Assembly (NCBI GenBank): GCA_016207985.1
Contig: JACQYX010000095.1
Location: 1-6,822, forward strand
DNA from: Ignavibacteriales bacterium
Lineage (GTDB): Bacteria; Bacteroidota; Ignavibacteria; UBA10030; SZUA-254
Reading direction: 5' to 3'
DNA: 6,822 nucleotides
Shown here: piece after piece, positions 1 to 5,808 of the stretch
How positions within the stretch are numbered: the first letter of the stretch is position 1
How the letters are laid out: each line of letters begins with the position of its first letter
Translations under genes and position numbers: made by a program
Notes under the pieces: model-generated
What the model saw: only the letters and a program-made list of their open reading frames with translations
Databases searched by the model: none
What the model was told of the DNA's origin: nothing

Positions 1-654
1 ACACATCCGACCGTATGAGTTGTTTTCGATTCTGCCGATAATAACGGTCGGTGTCTCGATGTTGTTCACTGCACTAATCAAACGGAGAACATTTTTACGA
101 CCGGGACCGACATGACCGACATTTAATATAAATTTGTCAACACCATATTTATTCCGAAAGAGTGCGCTATCTGCATTATAAAATCTTTCCTCGACACCAT
201 TAGGAATCACGTATTGTTTCTCACCTGCGATTAACAAACCTTCTTCCAATAAGCGTCTTTCACTTTCAGTATTTGGGAGAATTCCTTCCGCCCAATTACA
301 AATATCGGCAAGCAAGCCGTAGTCCATCCAGAAACCGTGATAAGATTTCCTGATAAATCTATCAAGCCGCAATGCTGTTCGCAGAAAACGAGTGCTATGA
401 AGCGAATAAAAGATCGGCGTAACTATCATTGGTATACCTAACTTGTGGATTTCCCTTGCAAGATGGTAAGTACCGATGTTAGCACCGAACAGATGAATTA
501 AATCGCATTTACCTGCTTGAAGTTCCTGCCATGTCTCGAAGAAAGATACCTTCACTCCTAACTTTTCCAAACCCTGTTTGGTTTGGAGGATTTGTGTTCG
601 CGGTCCGCCTTTCAGCAGCATTATCGATTGATATGAGGCGAAGTAAACGTTCAT
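1..654 (-). CDS. GT4-family glycosyltransferase, 3' end outside window (partial)
   Basis: A probable retaining GT4 (GT-B fold) glycosyltransferase that would transfer a sugar from a nucleotide donor to a growing lipid-linked glycan in the cytoplasm. The frame is open from the ATG at 654 to base 1, giving 218 residues with no stop. The N-terminus MNVYFASYQS looks like the first beta strand. A glycine loop GGPRTQ at residues 16-21 resembles the acceptor-side loop of GT4 enzymes. 'ILPNTESE' (125-132) and 'VIPNGVEERF' (149-158) mark the interdomain region. 'ILNVGHVGPGRKN' (176-188) begins the donor-binding domain, with R186 and K187 as likely phosphate contacts. The EX7E motif must lie beyond the window. 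The ATG at 654 is chosen because no ATG, GTG or TTG occurs in frame in the preceding ~90 bases checked. It has no Shine-Dalgarno of its own and lies 37 bases after the deacetylase stop, in the same operon. The sugar and linkage cannot be predicted. Confidence 0.88.
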   Translation of the reverse strand, partial: MNVYFASYQSIMLLKGGPRTQILQTKQGLEKLGVKVSFFETWQELQAGKCDLIHLFGANIGTYHLAREIHKLGIPMIVTPIFYSLHSTRFLRTALRLDRFIRKSYHGFWMDYGLLADICNWAEGILPNTESERRLLEEGLLIAGEKQYVIPNGVEERFYNADSALFRNKYGVDKFILNVGHVGPGRKNVLRLISAVNNIETPTVIIGRIENNSYGRMC

Positions 655-692
655 GCAGCATGTATGCGAAAGATGATTTTCGATTCTTGCAT
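651..692 (-). CDS. 13-codon mini-ORF bridging the deacetylase and glycosyltransferase genes (possible)
   Basis: A very short reading frame, ATG at 692-690 to TGA at 653-651, encoding MQESKIIFRIHAA. Three things make it more than noise. Its ATG shares one base with the deacetylase stop (TGATG). Its TGA overlaps the ATG of the downstream glycosyltransferase by four bases (ATGA). A strong Shine-Dalgarno-like AGGAGAGG sits six bases before its ATG. It could pass terminating ribosomes from the deacetylase to the next gene across the only real gap in the operon. The peptide itself shows no recognisable domain. Alternatives are coincidence (the Shine-Dalgarno is also the codons for Arg-Arg-Gly at the deacetylase C-terminus), or an old or sequencing frameshift that cut off an earlier start of the glycosyltransferase. 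Expression is unproven. Confidence 0.3.
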   Translation of the reverse strand: MQESKIIFRIHAA

Positions 693-2182
693 CACGTACC
701 TCTCCTAAATAACTTATGAAAATAATCCTCGATGCGATTAATGGTGATCCAAGGATTATATTTTCTGATCCGATCGATATCGGAAGGAGGAATTTGTAGA
801 ACAGGTCGTTTAGACCATTTTAATAATGGCAGATGAATTGTAGGTTTGATGGAACAAAATGATTCTTGACCATCGGGGCGGGTAATATGTATCCAGTGAT
901 CTGAATCTTTCTGTTGACTTTCTATCTGCATTGTATCTTGTTCTATAGATATTTTTAAACTTAACGAACTCCTTTTTTTCCACCAGCGGGCGTAATCGAT
1001 CATCCGTAAATTCGACAAACGCATCAGTTTTATTTTATCAAAAATATATTGGACGACTTGATGATTATTATCTTTAGGGTGATGATAGAAAAACAATGGC
1101 TCACGACGCAAACTTCCAATACTTATCGGATGAATAGGAACTTGAAGCGTCATCAACCGATCACCTACGATTGGAAACGAAGGTACGTTATCATAATCAT
1201 ATGAAAATTCCGATGAAAATTCAAAACCACATTCGTTTACCGCTCGTGCAATACCGTTATTCCACTTACCATACGGTGCGGCAAAACTCTCCGGTTTCAT
1301 CCCAATTAAACTAAATACCTCAATTGCCCTACGGATATTCTCGATATTTTGCTCGTAATCCATAAACGATTCATGCTCGTAGCCATGTATACCAATCTCA
1401 TGAACGTTCATTCTTTTAAATATTGAGAAATGCTTTTCCTGACTCTTCGTATCAACGAACCAGCTTGTTTTAATATTGTTTGAATTGATCAGCTTTAGAA
1501 GCGACTCGATCTCTTCCTGTTGTGCATAATCAGTATCGATTCGCCAGGCAAAGACGGTCGGTTTATCTTCCGGATAATACCACTTATGTACGTAGGGAAT
1601 CCCACGCCGATGATGTAAATGTTCCAGTGCAATCGATACCATTCGCAACAGTTTCCCTTTCGAAACCATAGATACATTTTCGAATGGAAGGCGGTTACCG
1701 GATGCATAAAATGATCTTGTTGCTGTATCGACATTCAATATCAGCTCTCCTGCATCAAATGGCAAGACTACGACGGAGCCACCTCCATAGTCGCCGACGA
1801 AAACTGCTGGTTCATTCTTATCGGTCGCGAGGGTATTGGCATATTTTGGTAAAAATGCCTCTGAACAGATATCGAGTAAATCTATCTCGATAAACTTAGT
1901 ATTATCACCTTTCCATAAATATCGAACATAAGTTTTTTTACTCTGTAATCCAGATAATTCAGTGAAAAATTTCCCCGAACAAAGAACTGCCCCACCCATC
2001 TCTAAATATTTTTTTATTTCTTTAAGGTCATTATCATCGAATCCATCACCAGCTATAATAACGCTGACACTATTTACATCGGTAATGTTTTTGACCGTCG
2101 AGAAAGATACGCCCTCCTGCTCGAGCAACGACTGCCACCCTTTCAGATTCTCACCAATCAAACCGATGTTCAGATTCATCAT
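692..2182 (-). CDS. Polysaccharide deacetylase (NodB/CE4-like) with extra N- and C-terminal domains
   Basis: A 496-residue protein centred on a NodB-homology (carbohydrate esterase 4-like) domain, predicted to remove N- or O-acetyl groups from a sugar with a divalent metal. Residues 1-190 look like a Rossmann/GATase1-like domain: a start of alternating strands and helices, 'VIIAGDGFDD' at 41-50 and 'YLEMGGAVLCSG' at 59-70. I see no convincing catalytic triad in it. The deacetylase core begins near 208. 'WRIDTD' (213-218) gives D216 as the likely catalytic base and D218 as a metal ligand. 'HGYEH' (266-270) gives metal ligands H266 and H270. 'APYG' (302-305) and 'YHHP' (366-369) match the later motifs. 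Residues ~404-496 are strand-rich and unassigned. There is no signal peptide or membrane segment, so it should act in the cytoplasm. The start overlaps the flippase stop by four bases (ATGA); the adjacent second ATG (2179) is an equally possible start. The substrate is unknown. Confidence 0.9.
   Translation of the reverse strand: MMNLNIGLIGENLKGWQSLLEQEGVSFSTVKNITDVNSVSVIIAGDGFDDNDLKEIKKYLEMGGAVLCSGKFFTELSGLQSKKTYVRYLWKGDNTKFIEIDLLDICSEAFLPKYANTLATDKNEPAVFVGDYGGGSVVVLPFDAGELILNVDTATRSFYASGNRLPFENVSMVSKGKLLRMVSIALEHLHHRRGIPYVHKWYYPEDKPTVFAWRIDTDYAQQEEIESLLKLINSNNIKTSWFVDTKSQEKHFSIFKRMNVHEIGIHGYEHESFMDYEQNIENIRRAIEVFSLIGMKPESFAAPYGKWNNGIARAVNECGFEFSSEFSYDYDNVPSFPIVGDRLMTLQVPIHPISIGSLRREPLFFYHHPKDNNHQVVQYIFDKIKLMRLSNLRMIDYARWWKKRSSLSLKISIEQDTMQIESQQKDSDHWIHITRPDGQESFCSIKPTIHLPLLKWSKRPVLQIPPSDIDRIRKYNPWITINRIEDYFHKLFRRGT
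699..706 (-). promoter_or_regulatory. Strong Shine-Dalgarno sequence (AGGAGAGG) inside the deacetylase 3' end
   Basis: AGGAGAGG reads on the minus strand from 706 to 699, followed by a six-base spacer (TACGTG) and the ATG at 692. Complementarity to the 16S anti-Shine-Dalgarno and the spacing are good for the 13-codon ORF. It is 44 bases from the glycosyltransferase ATG at 654, too far to serve that start directly. It is a better match than the sequences in front of the other starts here, of which only the flippase gene has a reasonable one. It lies within coding sequence of the deacetylase, so chance is possible. Confidence 0.5.
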
Positions 2183-3570
2183 ATCTTTTTCAAAAGATTT
2201 TTCATCTCTGTTACAGTTATCGCTCTAAGTAAAAATAATATTCCTGAATAAACAAGTGCACCTATCAGAATAATAATGAAAAGATGCAGAGTTGGGAGTG
2301 AAACGACAACCACTCCCATCATGATCGCAGCACCAGTGATACAAAATAAAGATTTTGGAATCTCTACTCTTATAAACCGGCGAAGATTTAGCGACATCAA
2401 GAAAAGCGTAGCTGTTTCTGCAATTACCATTGCCGCTGCGCCTCCGATGATACCATAATATTTAACGAATACCACGATCAACAATCCATAAATAATCATA
2501 CTTATCCCCATCACCGAGCCGTATCGCTTCTCTTTTCCGATTGCAATTAATCCAGAGGTATAGATTGTATGGAGAATCGTCGCCAGGAAGAACCAAATAA
2601 GAATTTGAAAGACACCGGTGGCTGAGATATATTCCTGACCGAAAATAAAAAATATAATTTTATCCGCAATGAGTGTACCGCCGACACAAATGGGTACTGC
2701 TGAAATTATTATCCATTTCATCGCGGTGGAGAGCGTCGAGGCAAGCGATTCTGGCGAGTAAGCATGAAGTCGAGATGCAGCCGGCAAAAGCAGCATTGCC
2801 ATAACACGGTCGAGCATCAATAAGAAGAAAACTAATTTACTCGCAGCGCTGTAGATACCCACCTCGTAATTGGTCATGAGGATTCCCAAAACGATTGTCG
2901 GTAGATTAATACTTAGATTGGCAAGAATAGAACCCAGACCAAGCGGAAATGAATTTCGTATGAGCATATCCCACCCTTTTACTGAGAATTGGAATTTCAC
3001 TCCGTGATATTGCCTTCTATAAAATATCCATGATATGACAGATGCAATTACATCGCCAACCACCGAAGCTATCGCAACCCAAATAATATCGATTGGTGTA
3101 TGGACAAATAACAAAATGACGATCAGATACGTTACCGCTGAAAGAAGCCTTGCAGATCCGATGATTCCCATTTTCTCTTTACACTGAAAAAACCAATCTA
3201 GGAGCAAAGCATTTGTGAAAAGAGACAAGCAAAAGATAATAATCAATTTTGTTAAAGTATAGGGAAGGAAGATAAAAGCGATTATTGCGATGATAATGTA
3301 TACTGCAAAGCCAGCAACGAACCTGATACTTATGATGTTGTTTACGAGATTTCCCGATTCACCTCGAGCGATAGCACGTACACCAAACGATGATAATCCG
3401 AGCGAGCTTATCATCATCGCATACGATAAAACAGCAAATCCGATATTGATAATTCCAAAGTTTGCGATGCTTACGGTGCGGGCAAGATAGGCAATTGTGA
3501 GCATTCCCAAAATACGTCTCGCTATATCGCTACCTATGATGGCAATAAAATTTTTCGATAGTCGCCTCAT
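2179..3570 (-). CDS. Oligosaccharide flippase, Wzx/RfbX type (MOP superfamily)
   Basis: A 463-residue very hydrophobic inner-membrane protein of the polysaccharide synthesis (Wzx-like) branch of the MOP superfamily. It would flip a lipid-linked oligosaccharide from the cytoplasmic to the periplasmic face. I count about 14 possible membrane segments, spaced from residue ~8 to ~448, matching the usual 12-14 segments and 400-500 residue length. Family-like features are the N-terminal amphipathic 'NFIAIIGSDIARR' (7-19), 'LDWFFQCKEKM' (124-134) after the fourth segment, and 'YEVGIYSAASKL' (235-246) in the middle loop and seventh segment. The start ATG shares one base with the stop of the preceding glycosyltransferase (TAATG). 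It has a fair Shine-Dalgarno, GAGGGA at 3584-3579, eight bases upstream. The stop overlaps the deacetylase start, so translation is probably coupled on both sides. Members of this group are too diverse to infer the glycan. I give no gene symbol because wzx is a functional class name here, not a proven orthologue. Confidence 0.92.
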   Translation of the reverse strand: MRRLSKNFIAIIGSDIARRILGMLTIAYLARTVSIANFGIINIGFAVLSYAMMISSLGLSSFGVRAIARGESGNLVNNIISIRFVAGFAVYIIIAIIAFIFLPYTLTKLIIIFCLSLFTNALLLDWFFQCKEKMGIIGSARLLSAVTYLIVILLFVHTPIDIIWVAIASVVGDVIASVISWIFYRRQYHGVKFQFSVKGWDMLIRNSFPLGLGSILANLSINLPTIVLGILMTNYEVGIYSAASKLVFFLLMLDRVMAMLLLPAASRLHAYSPESLASTLSTAMKWIIISAVPICVGGTLIADKIIFFIFGQEYISATGVFQILIWFFLATILHTIYTSGLIAIGKEKRYGSVMGISMIIYGLLIVVFVKYYGIIGGAAAMVIAETATLFLMSLNLRRFIRVEIPKSLFCITGAAIMMGVVVVSLPTLHLFIIILIGALVYSGILFLLRAITVTEMKNLLKKI

Positions 3571-4556
3571 TATTTGAATCCCTCGATTATACGGACGATT
3601 TCAGTTTCTCGCTTTTCCTTTGGAAAAAGTGAGACAATCCTTGCCCGAGCTCTCAATCCTAAACTGTAATCCATCTTCAACGCTTGTTGTATTGCTGAGG
3701 TCAATAATTCACTATTTGATGGAGGCACCAGAATACCGGCATCGCCAACTGCAGTCGGATTTCCACTTACTTCTGAAGCAACCGGTATACATCCGCATAA
3801 CATCGCCTCGCATAGTGCATTCGGTAATCCTTCCCGCCGAGAAGGCTGGCAGTATACCTTCGCCTTCTGATAGTAAGGGAGAAGATCTCTTCGTGGAAGT
3901 TTTTCTAAAAATTTTATGTTCAACGGCGGCCTTTTCCTCAATGCAAGATTAATATCGGTTCCAATTACGATAAAAGAAACGTCAGGAAGATTTTTCGCCG
4001 CCTCGATGAGCAAATCTATACCTTTACGTTTGAAAGTTCTCTCATCTTTGACGACTGCAACCGATAGCACCATTGATTCTTTCTCACCGACCGGTTTCCA
4101 AACGTTTACATCGTAACCCGTTGGCACATAGTGTATATTTCTTCCATCATATTCTGCAAGTCGCACAGCTTCTTCTTTCAAGGAAGGATCGACGACAAGT
4201 ATTCGATCCGCATTGTGAAAAACGTAACGGACAAGTTTCGCTTTCCACGGATTCAGCCAGATTCCGTAATCAAGCTCCTTATCTTTTGCAGCATCCACAC
4301 CACCGACTATCACGATCGACTTTAAACCAAAAAATTTACTGAAAAACACGCCAACGAAAGCATATACCGAAGCAAACCAGCAATAGACGATGTCGGAGGA
4401 AAGTATGCGAAGAATGATTTTCAGAACTGCAAATATTCCGTGACCAATTTGTTTCTGAACAATAAAATGTTTCTGAAGCAGCTCGACATCATCCCGAATG
4501 AAAGGGGCATCTAAAGCAGAAATGAATAAAATCTTTTTGTATGATCTCAGGGTCAT
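3570..4556 (-). CDS. GT4-family glycosyltransferase, short form (328 aa)
   Basis: A GT-B fold, GT4-like glycosyltransferase expected to add one sugar to a lipid-linked glycan at the cytoplasmic membrane face. The donor half is typical: 'RKGIDLLIEAAKNLPDVSFIVIG' spans 177-199 with K178 as a likely phosphate contact. The EX7E motif runs from E242 to E250 in 'REGLPNALCE', followed by 'AMLCGCIPVAS' and 'GDAGILVPP'. The acceptor half is unusual. It lacks the Gly-Gly-rich loop after strand 1 and instead has 'DAPFIRDDVELL' (16-27). Hydrophobic stretches at ~41-53 and ~60-86 could seat it on the membrane. At 328 residues it is shorter than the usual 360-400, with the shortening in the N-terminal half. 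The ATG at 4556 lies three bases after the stop of the previous gene, in the same frame, so no earlier start is possible. The stop overlaps the flippase start by one base. Donor and acceptor are unknown. Confidence 0.9.
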   Translation of the reverse strand: MTLRSYKKILFISALDAPFIRDDVELLQKHFIVQKQIGHGIFAVLKIILRILSSDIVYCWFASVYAFVGVFFSKFFGLKSIVIVGGVDAAKDKELDYGIWLNPWKAKLVRYVFHNADRILVVDPSLKEEAVRLAEYDGRNIHYVPTGYDVNVWKPVGEKESMVLSVAVVKDERTFKRKGIDLLIEAAKNLPDVSFIVIGTDINLALRKRPPLNIKFLEKLPRRDLLPYYQKAKVYCQPSRREGLPNALCEAMLCGCIPVASEVSGNPTAVGDAGILVPPSNSELLTSAIQQALKMDYSLGLRARARIVSLFPKEKRETEIVRIIEGFK

Positions 4557-4559
4557 GCC

Positions 4560-5675
4560 CTATCTTTTTTGTAATCTCTTTTGTAGTATCTTAACAGTCT
4601 GTTGGGCGACGTTATCCCAATCGAAAGTTTTCGACCACTCGTATGCATTCGTCGCAAGACGATCCCGCAATGAAGAATCGTTTAGCATCATAAGCATTTT
4701 ATCCGAGAGTTCGTTAATATTACCATATTCGTAAAGCATTCCGGTTTTTCCATCTTGAATGGCATCACGGAGACCGGGAACGTTACTTCCGATGACGGTT
4801 GTGCCACATGCATTCGATTCGATAACAGTTAATCCCCAGCCTTCTTTCGAGGAAGTGTTTACGATAAACCAGACTTCTTGCAGTAGTCGCACTTTTTCCT
4901 GCTCATCGACATAACCTTTAAAGCAAACGGCATTAGAGATACCGAGCTCCTTTGCAATCGATTCGAGTTTTCTTCTGTAATCTCCTTCACCGATGATTAT
5001 TAATCTGACATCTTGTACTCTTTTCCATACGACGGTGAAAGCTTTCAGAAGATGATCGATCGATTTATACTTTTTCAAGCGACCAAAATATCCAACAAGG
5101 GGTTTTATGCTTCGTTGGGCGCTATTCGGCTTGTGTAGATTATGATCGACACAATTAAACGCATATTCGATATCCTTCTCACGAAATCCTTTTGCCAACA
5201 TCTCATTTTTTGTGCTCGGTGAGACCACGAGTAAAGGAACTTGCTTTCGCCTCCCGAGCATAACACCTATCTTTTCCATCAAATAAACATAAAGAGCGAA
5301 CGGCAATGGTGCTTCGCGAAAAATACTTTTTCCGAACAGATGATGTATAATGAAAAAAAGCGGTTCCTTAACGTAAAGAGGCGTGAAGAACGGTATCTTA
5401 TTCATGTCGTCGATAACGATATCGTATCTTTCGTTCCGAAAGCGTTTCCAATATCTGAATGGAACCTTGAAGTTGAAGAGATAACGACTACCCTCCCGAA
5501 TAATTTTTATACCATCGATTGTCTCTTCCGCAGGTGCTCCATCAAATGACGAACAGAATAGAGTAACCTCATGTCCTAATTTCACGATACGGGAAAAGAT
5601 TTGATGTAAATGCACTTCGGCTCCACCTCCGAGTGGATTTCGAATATCCTGCCAGTTGAAGATGAGAATTTTCAT
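4560..5675 (-). CDS. GT4-family glycosyltransferase (371 aa), first gene of the operon
   Basis: A full-length retaining GT4 (GT-B) glycosyltransferase, cytoplasmic or loosely membrane-bound. The N-terminal domain opens with 'MKILIFNWQD', then the conserved loop 'NPLGGGAEVH' (13-22), the acceptor/donor glycine loop of this family. The linker 'VSPSTKNEM' (151-159) and 'NCVDHNLHKP' (174-183) lead into the donor domain. That domain has 'GYFGRLKKYKSIDHLL' (195-210, with R199 and K204 as likely nucleotide-phosphate contacts), 'LIIIGEGDYR' (225-234) and the EX7E motif E278-E286 in 'EGWGLTVIE', followed by 'SNACGTTVIGSNVPGLRDAI'. Length is normal. The start is fixed: an in-frame TGA lies only three codons upstream (5687-5685) with no start codon between. 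No good Shine-Dalgarno precedes it. It follows an intrinsic terminator and is the first of at least five genes read together. The sugar specificity cannot be read from the sequence. Confidence 0.93.
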   Translation of the reverse strand: MKILIFNWQDIRNPLGGGAEVHLHQIFSRIVKLGHEVTLFCSSFDGAPAEETIDGIKIIREGSRYLFNFKVPFRYWKRFRNERYDIVIDDMNKIPFFTPLYVKEPLFFIIHHLFGKSIFREAPLPFALYVYLMEKIGVMLGRRKQVPLLVVSPSTKNEMLAKGFREKDIEYAFNCVDHNLHKPNSAQRSIKPLVGYFGRLKKYKSIDHLLKAFTVVWKRVQDVRLIIIGEGDYRRKLESIAKELGISNAVCFKGYVDEQEKVRLLQEVWFIVNTSSKEGWGLTVIESNACGTTVIGSNVPGLRDAIQDGKTGMLYEYGNINELSDKMLMMLNDSSLRDRLATNAYEWSKTFDWDNVAQQTVKILQKRLQKR

Positions 5676-5745
5676 GCGGTGAGATCAAATCATTTTTAGA
5701 TGATGACGCAGCGTTCCTCTGGTAAATGGTGAAAGATTCTTCAGC
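5676..5745 (-). promoter_or_regulatory. Operon leader; expected to hold the promoter, none recognised
   Basis: These 70 bases lie between the intrinsic terminator and the first glycosyltransferase ATG. Because the terminator should stop most upstream transcription, a promoter for the polysaccharide operon is expected here or overlapping the terminator. I find only a poor sigma70-like pair (TTGCTG, 17 bases, TACCAG) and no Bacteroidota-type TAnnTTTG box at a sensible distance. There is no strong Shine-Dalgarno next to the ATG. The location is inferred, and no specific promoter is claimed. Confidence 0.3.
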
Positions 5746-5772
5746 AAAAGCGGGGCGTTATCACACCCCGCT
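5746..5772 (-). terminator. Rho-independent terminator after the DUF2723 gene
   Basis: On the minus strand AGCGGGGTGT (5772-5763) pairs with ACGCCCCGCT (5758-5749) through ten base pairs, one of them G-T, around a GATA tetraloop. A run of four T (5749-5746) follows. The stem is G+C-rich. It starts 36 bases after the DUF2723 stop codon. Read on the plus strand the hairpin is not followed by a T run, so it acts for minus-strand transcription only. It separates the DUF2723 gene from the glycosyltransferase-flippase-deacetylase operon. Confidence 0.88.
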
Positions 5773-5808
5773 CGTCGGTCGATATTCAGACAAAATAAAA
5801 TCCAACTC

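Noticed and set aside
651..692. Resemblance of the 13-residue peptide (KIIFRIHAA) to the first strand of DUF4258-type small proteins
   Set aside because: Far too short to support homology, and the frame stops at once without any downstream match.
531..719. Plus-strand open frame of 62 codons at the left end
   Set aside because: Antisense to the start of the third glycosyltransferase and the end of the deacetylase, whose protein sequences are clearly the real ones.
3620..4342. Several plus-strand open frames of 64-110 codons
   Set aside because: All are antisense to the 328-residue glycosyltransferase, overlap each other and show no family features.
5241..5549. Open frame of 102 codons on the plus strand
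   Set aside because: Lies wholly opposite the well-supported GT4 gene, encodes no recognisable domain and is best explained as a shadow of that gene's codon use.
5689..5704. Inverted repeat ATCAT-6-ATGAT in the operon leader, a possible operator
   Set aside because: Only five base pairs, A+T-rich and likely by chance in this base composition; no second copy seen.
5718..5747. TTGCTG-17-TACCAG as a sigma70 promoter
   Set aside because: Only three of six matches in each box, so it is not better than background.
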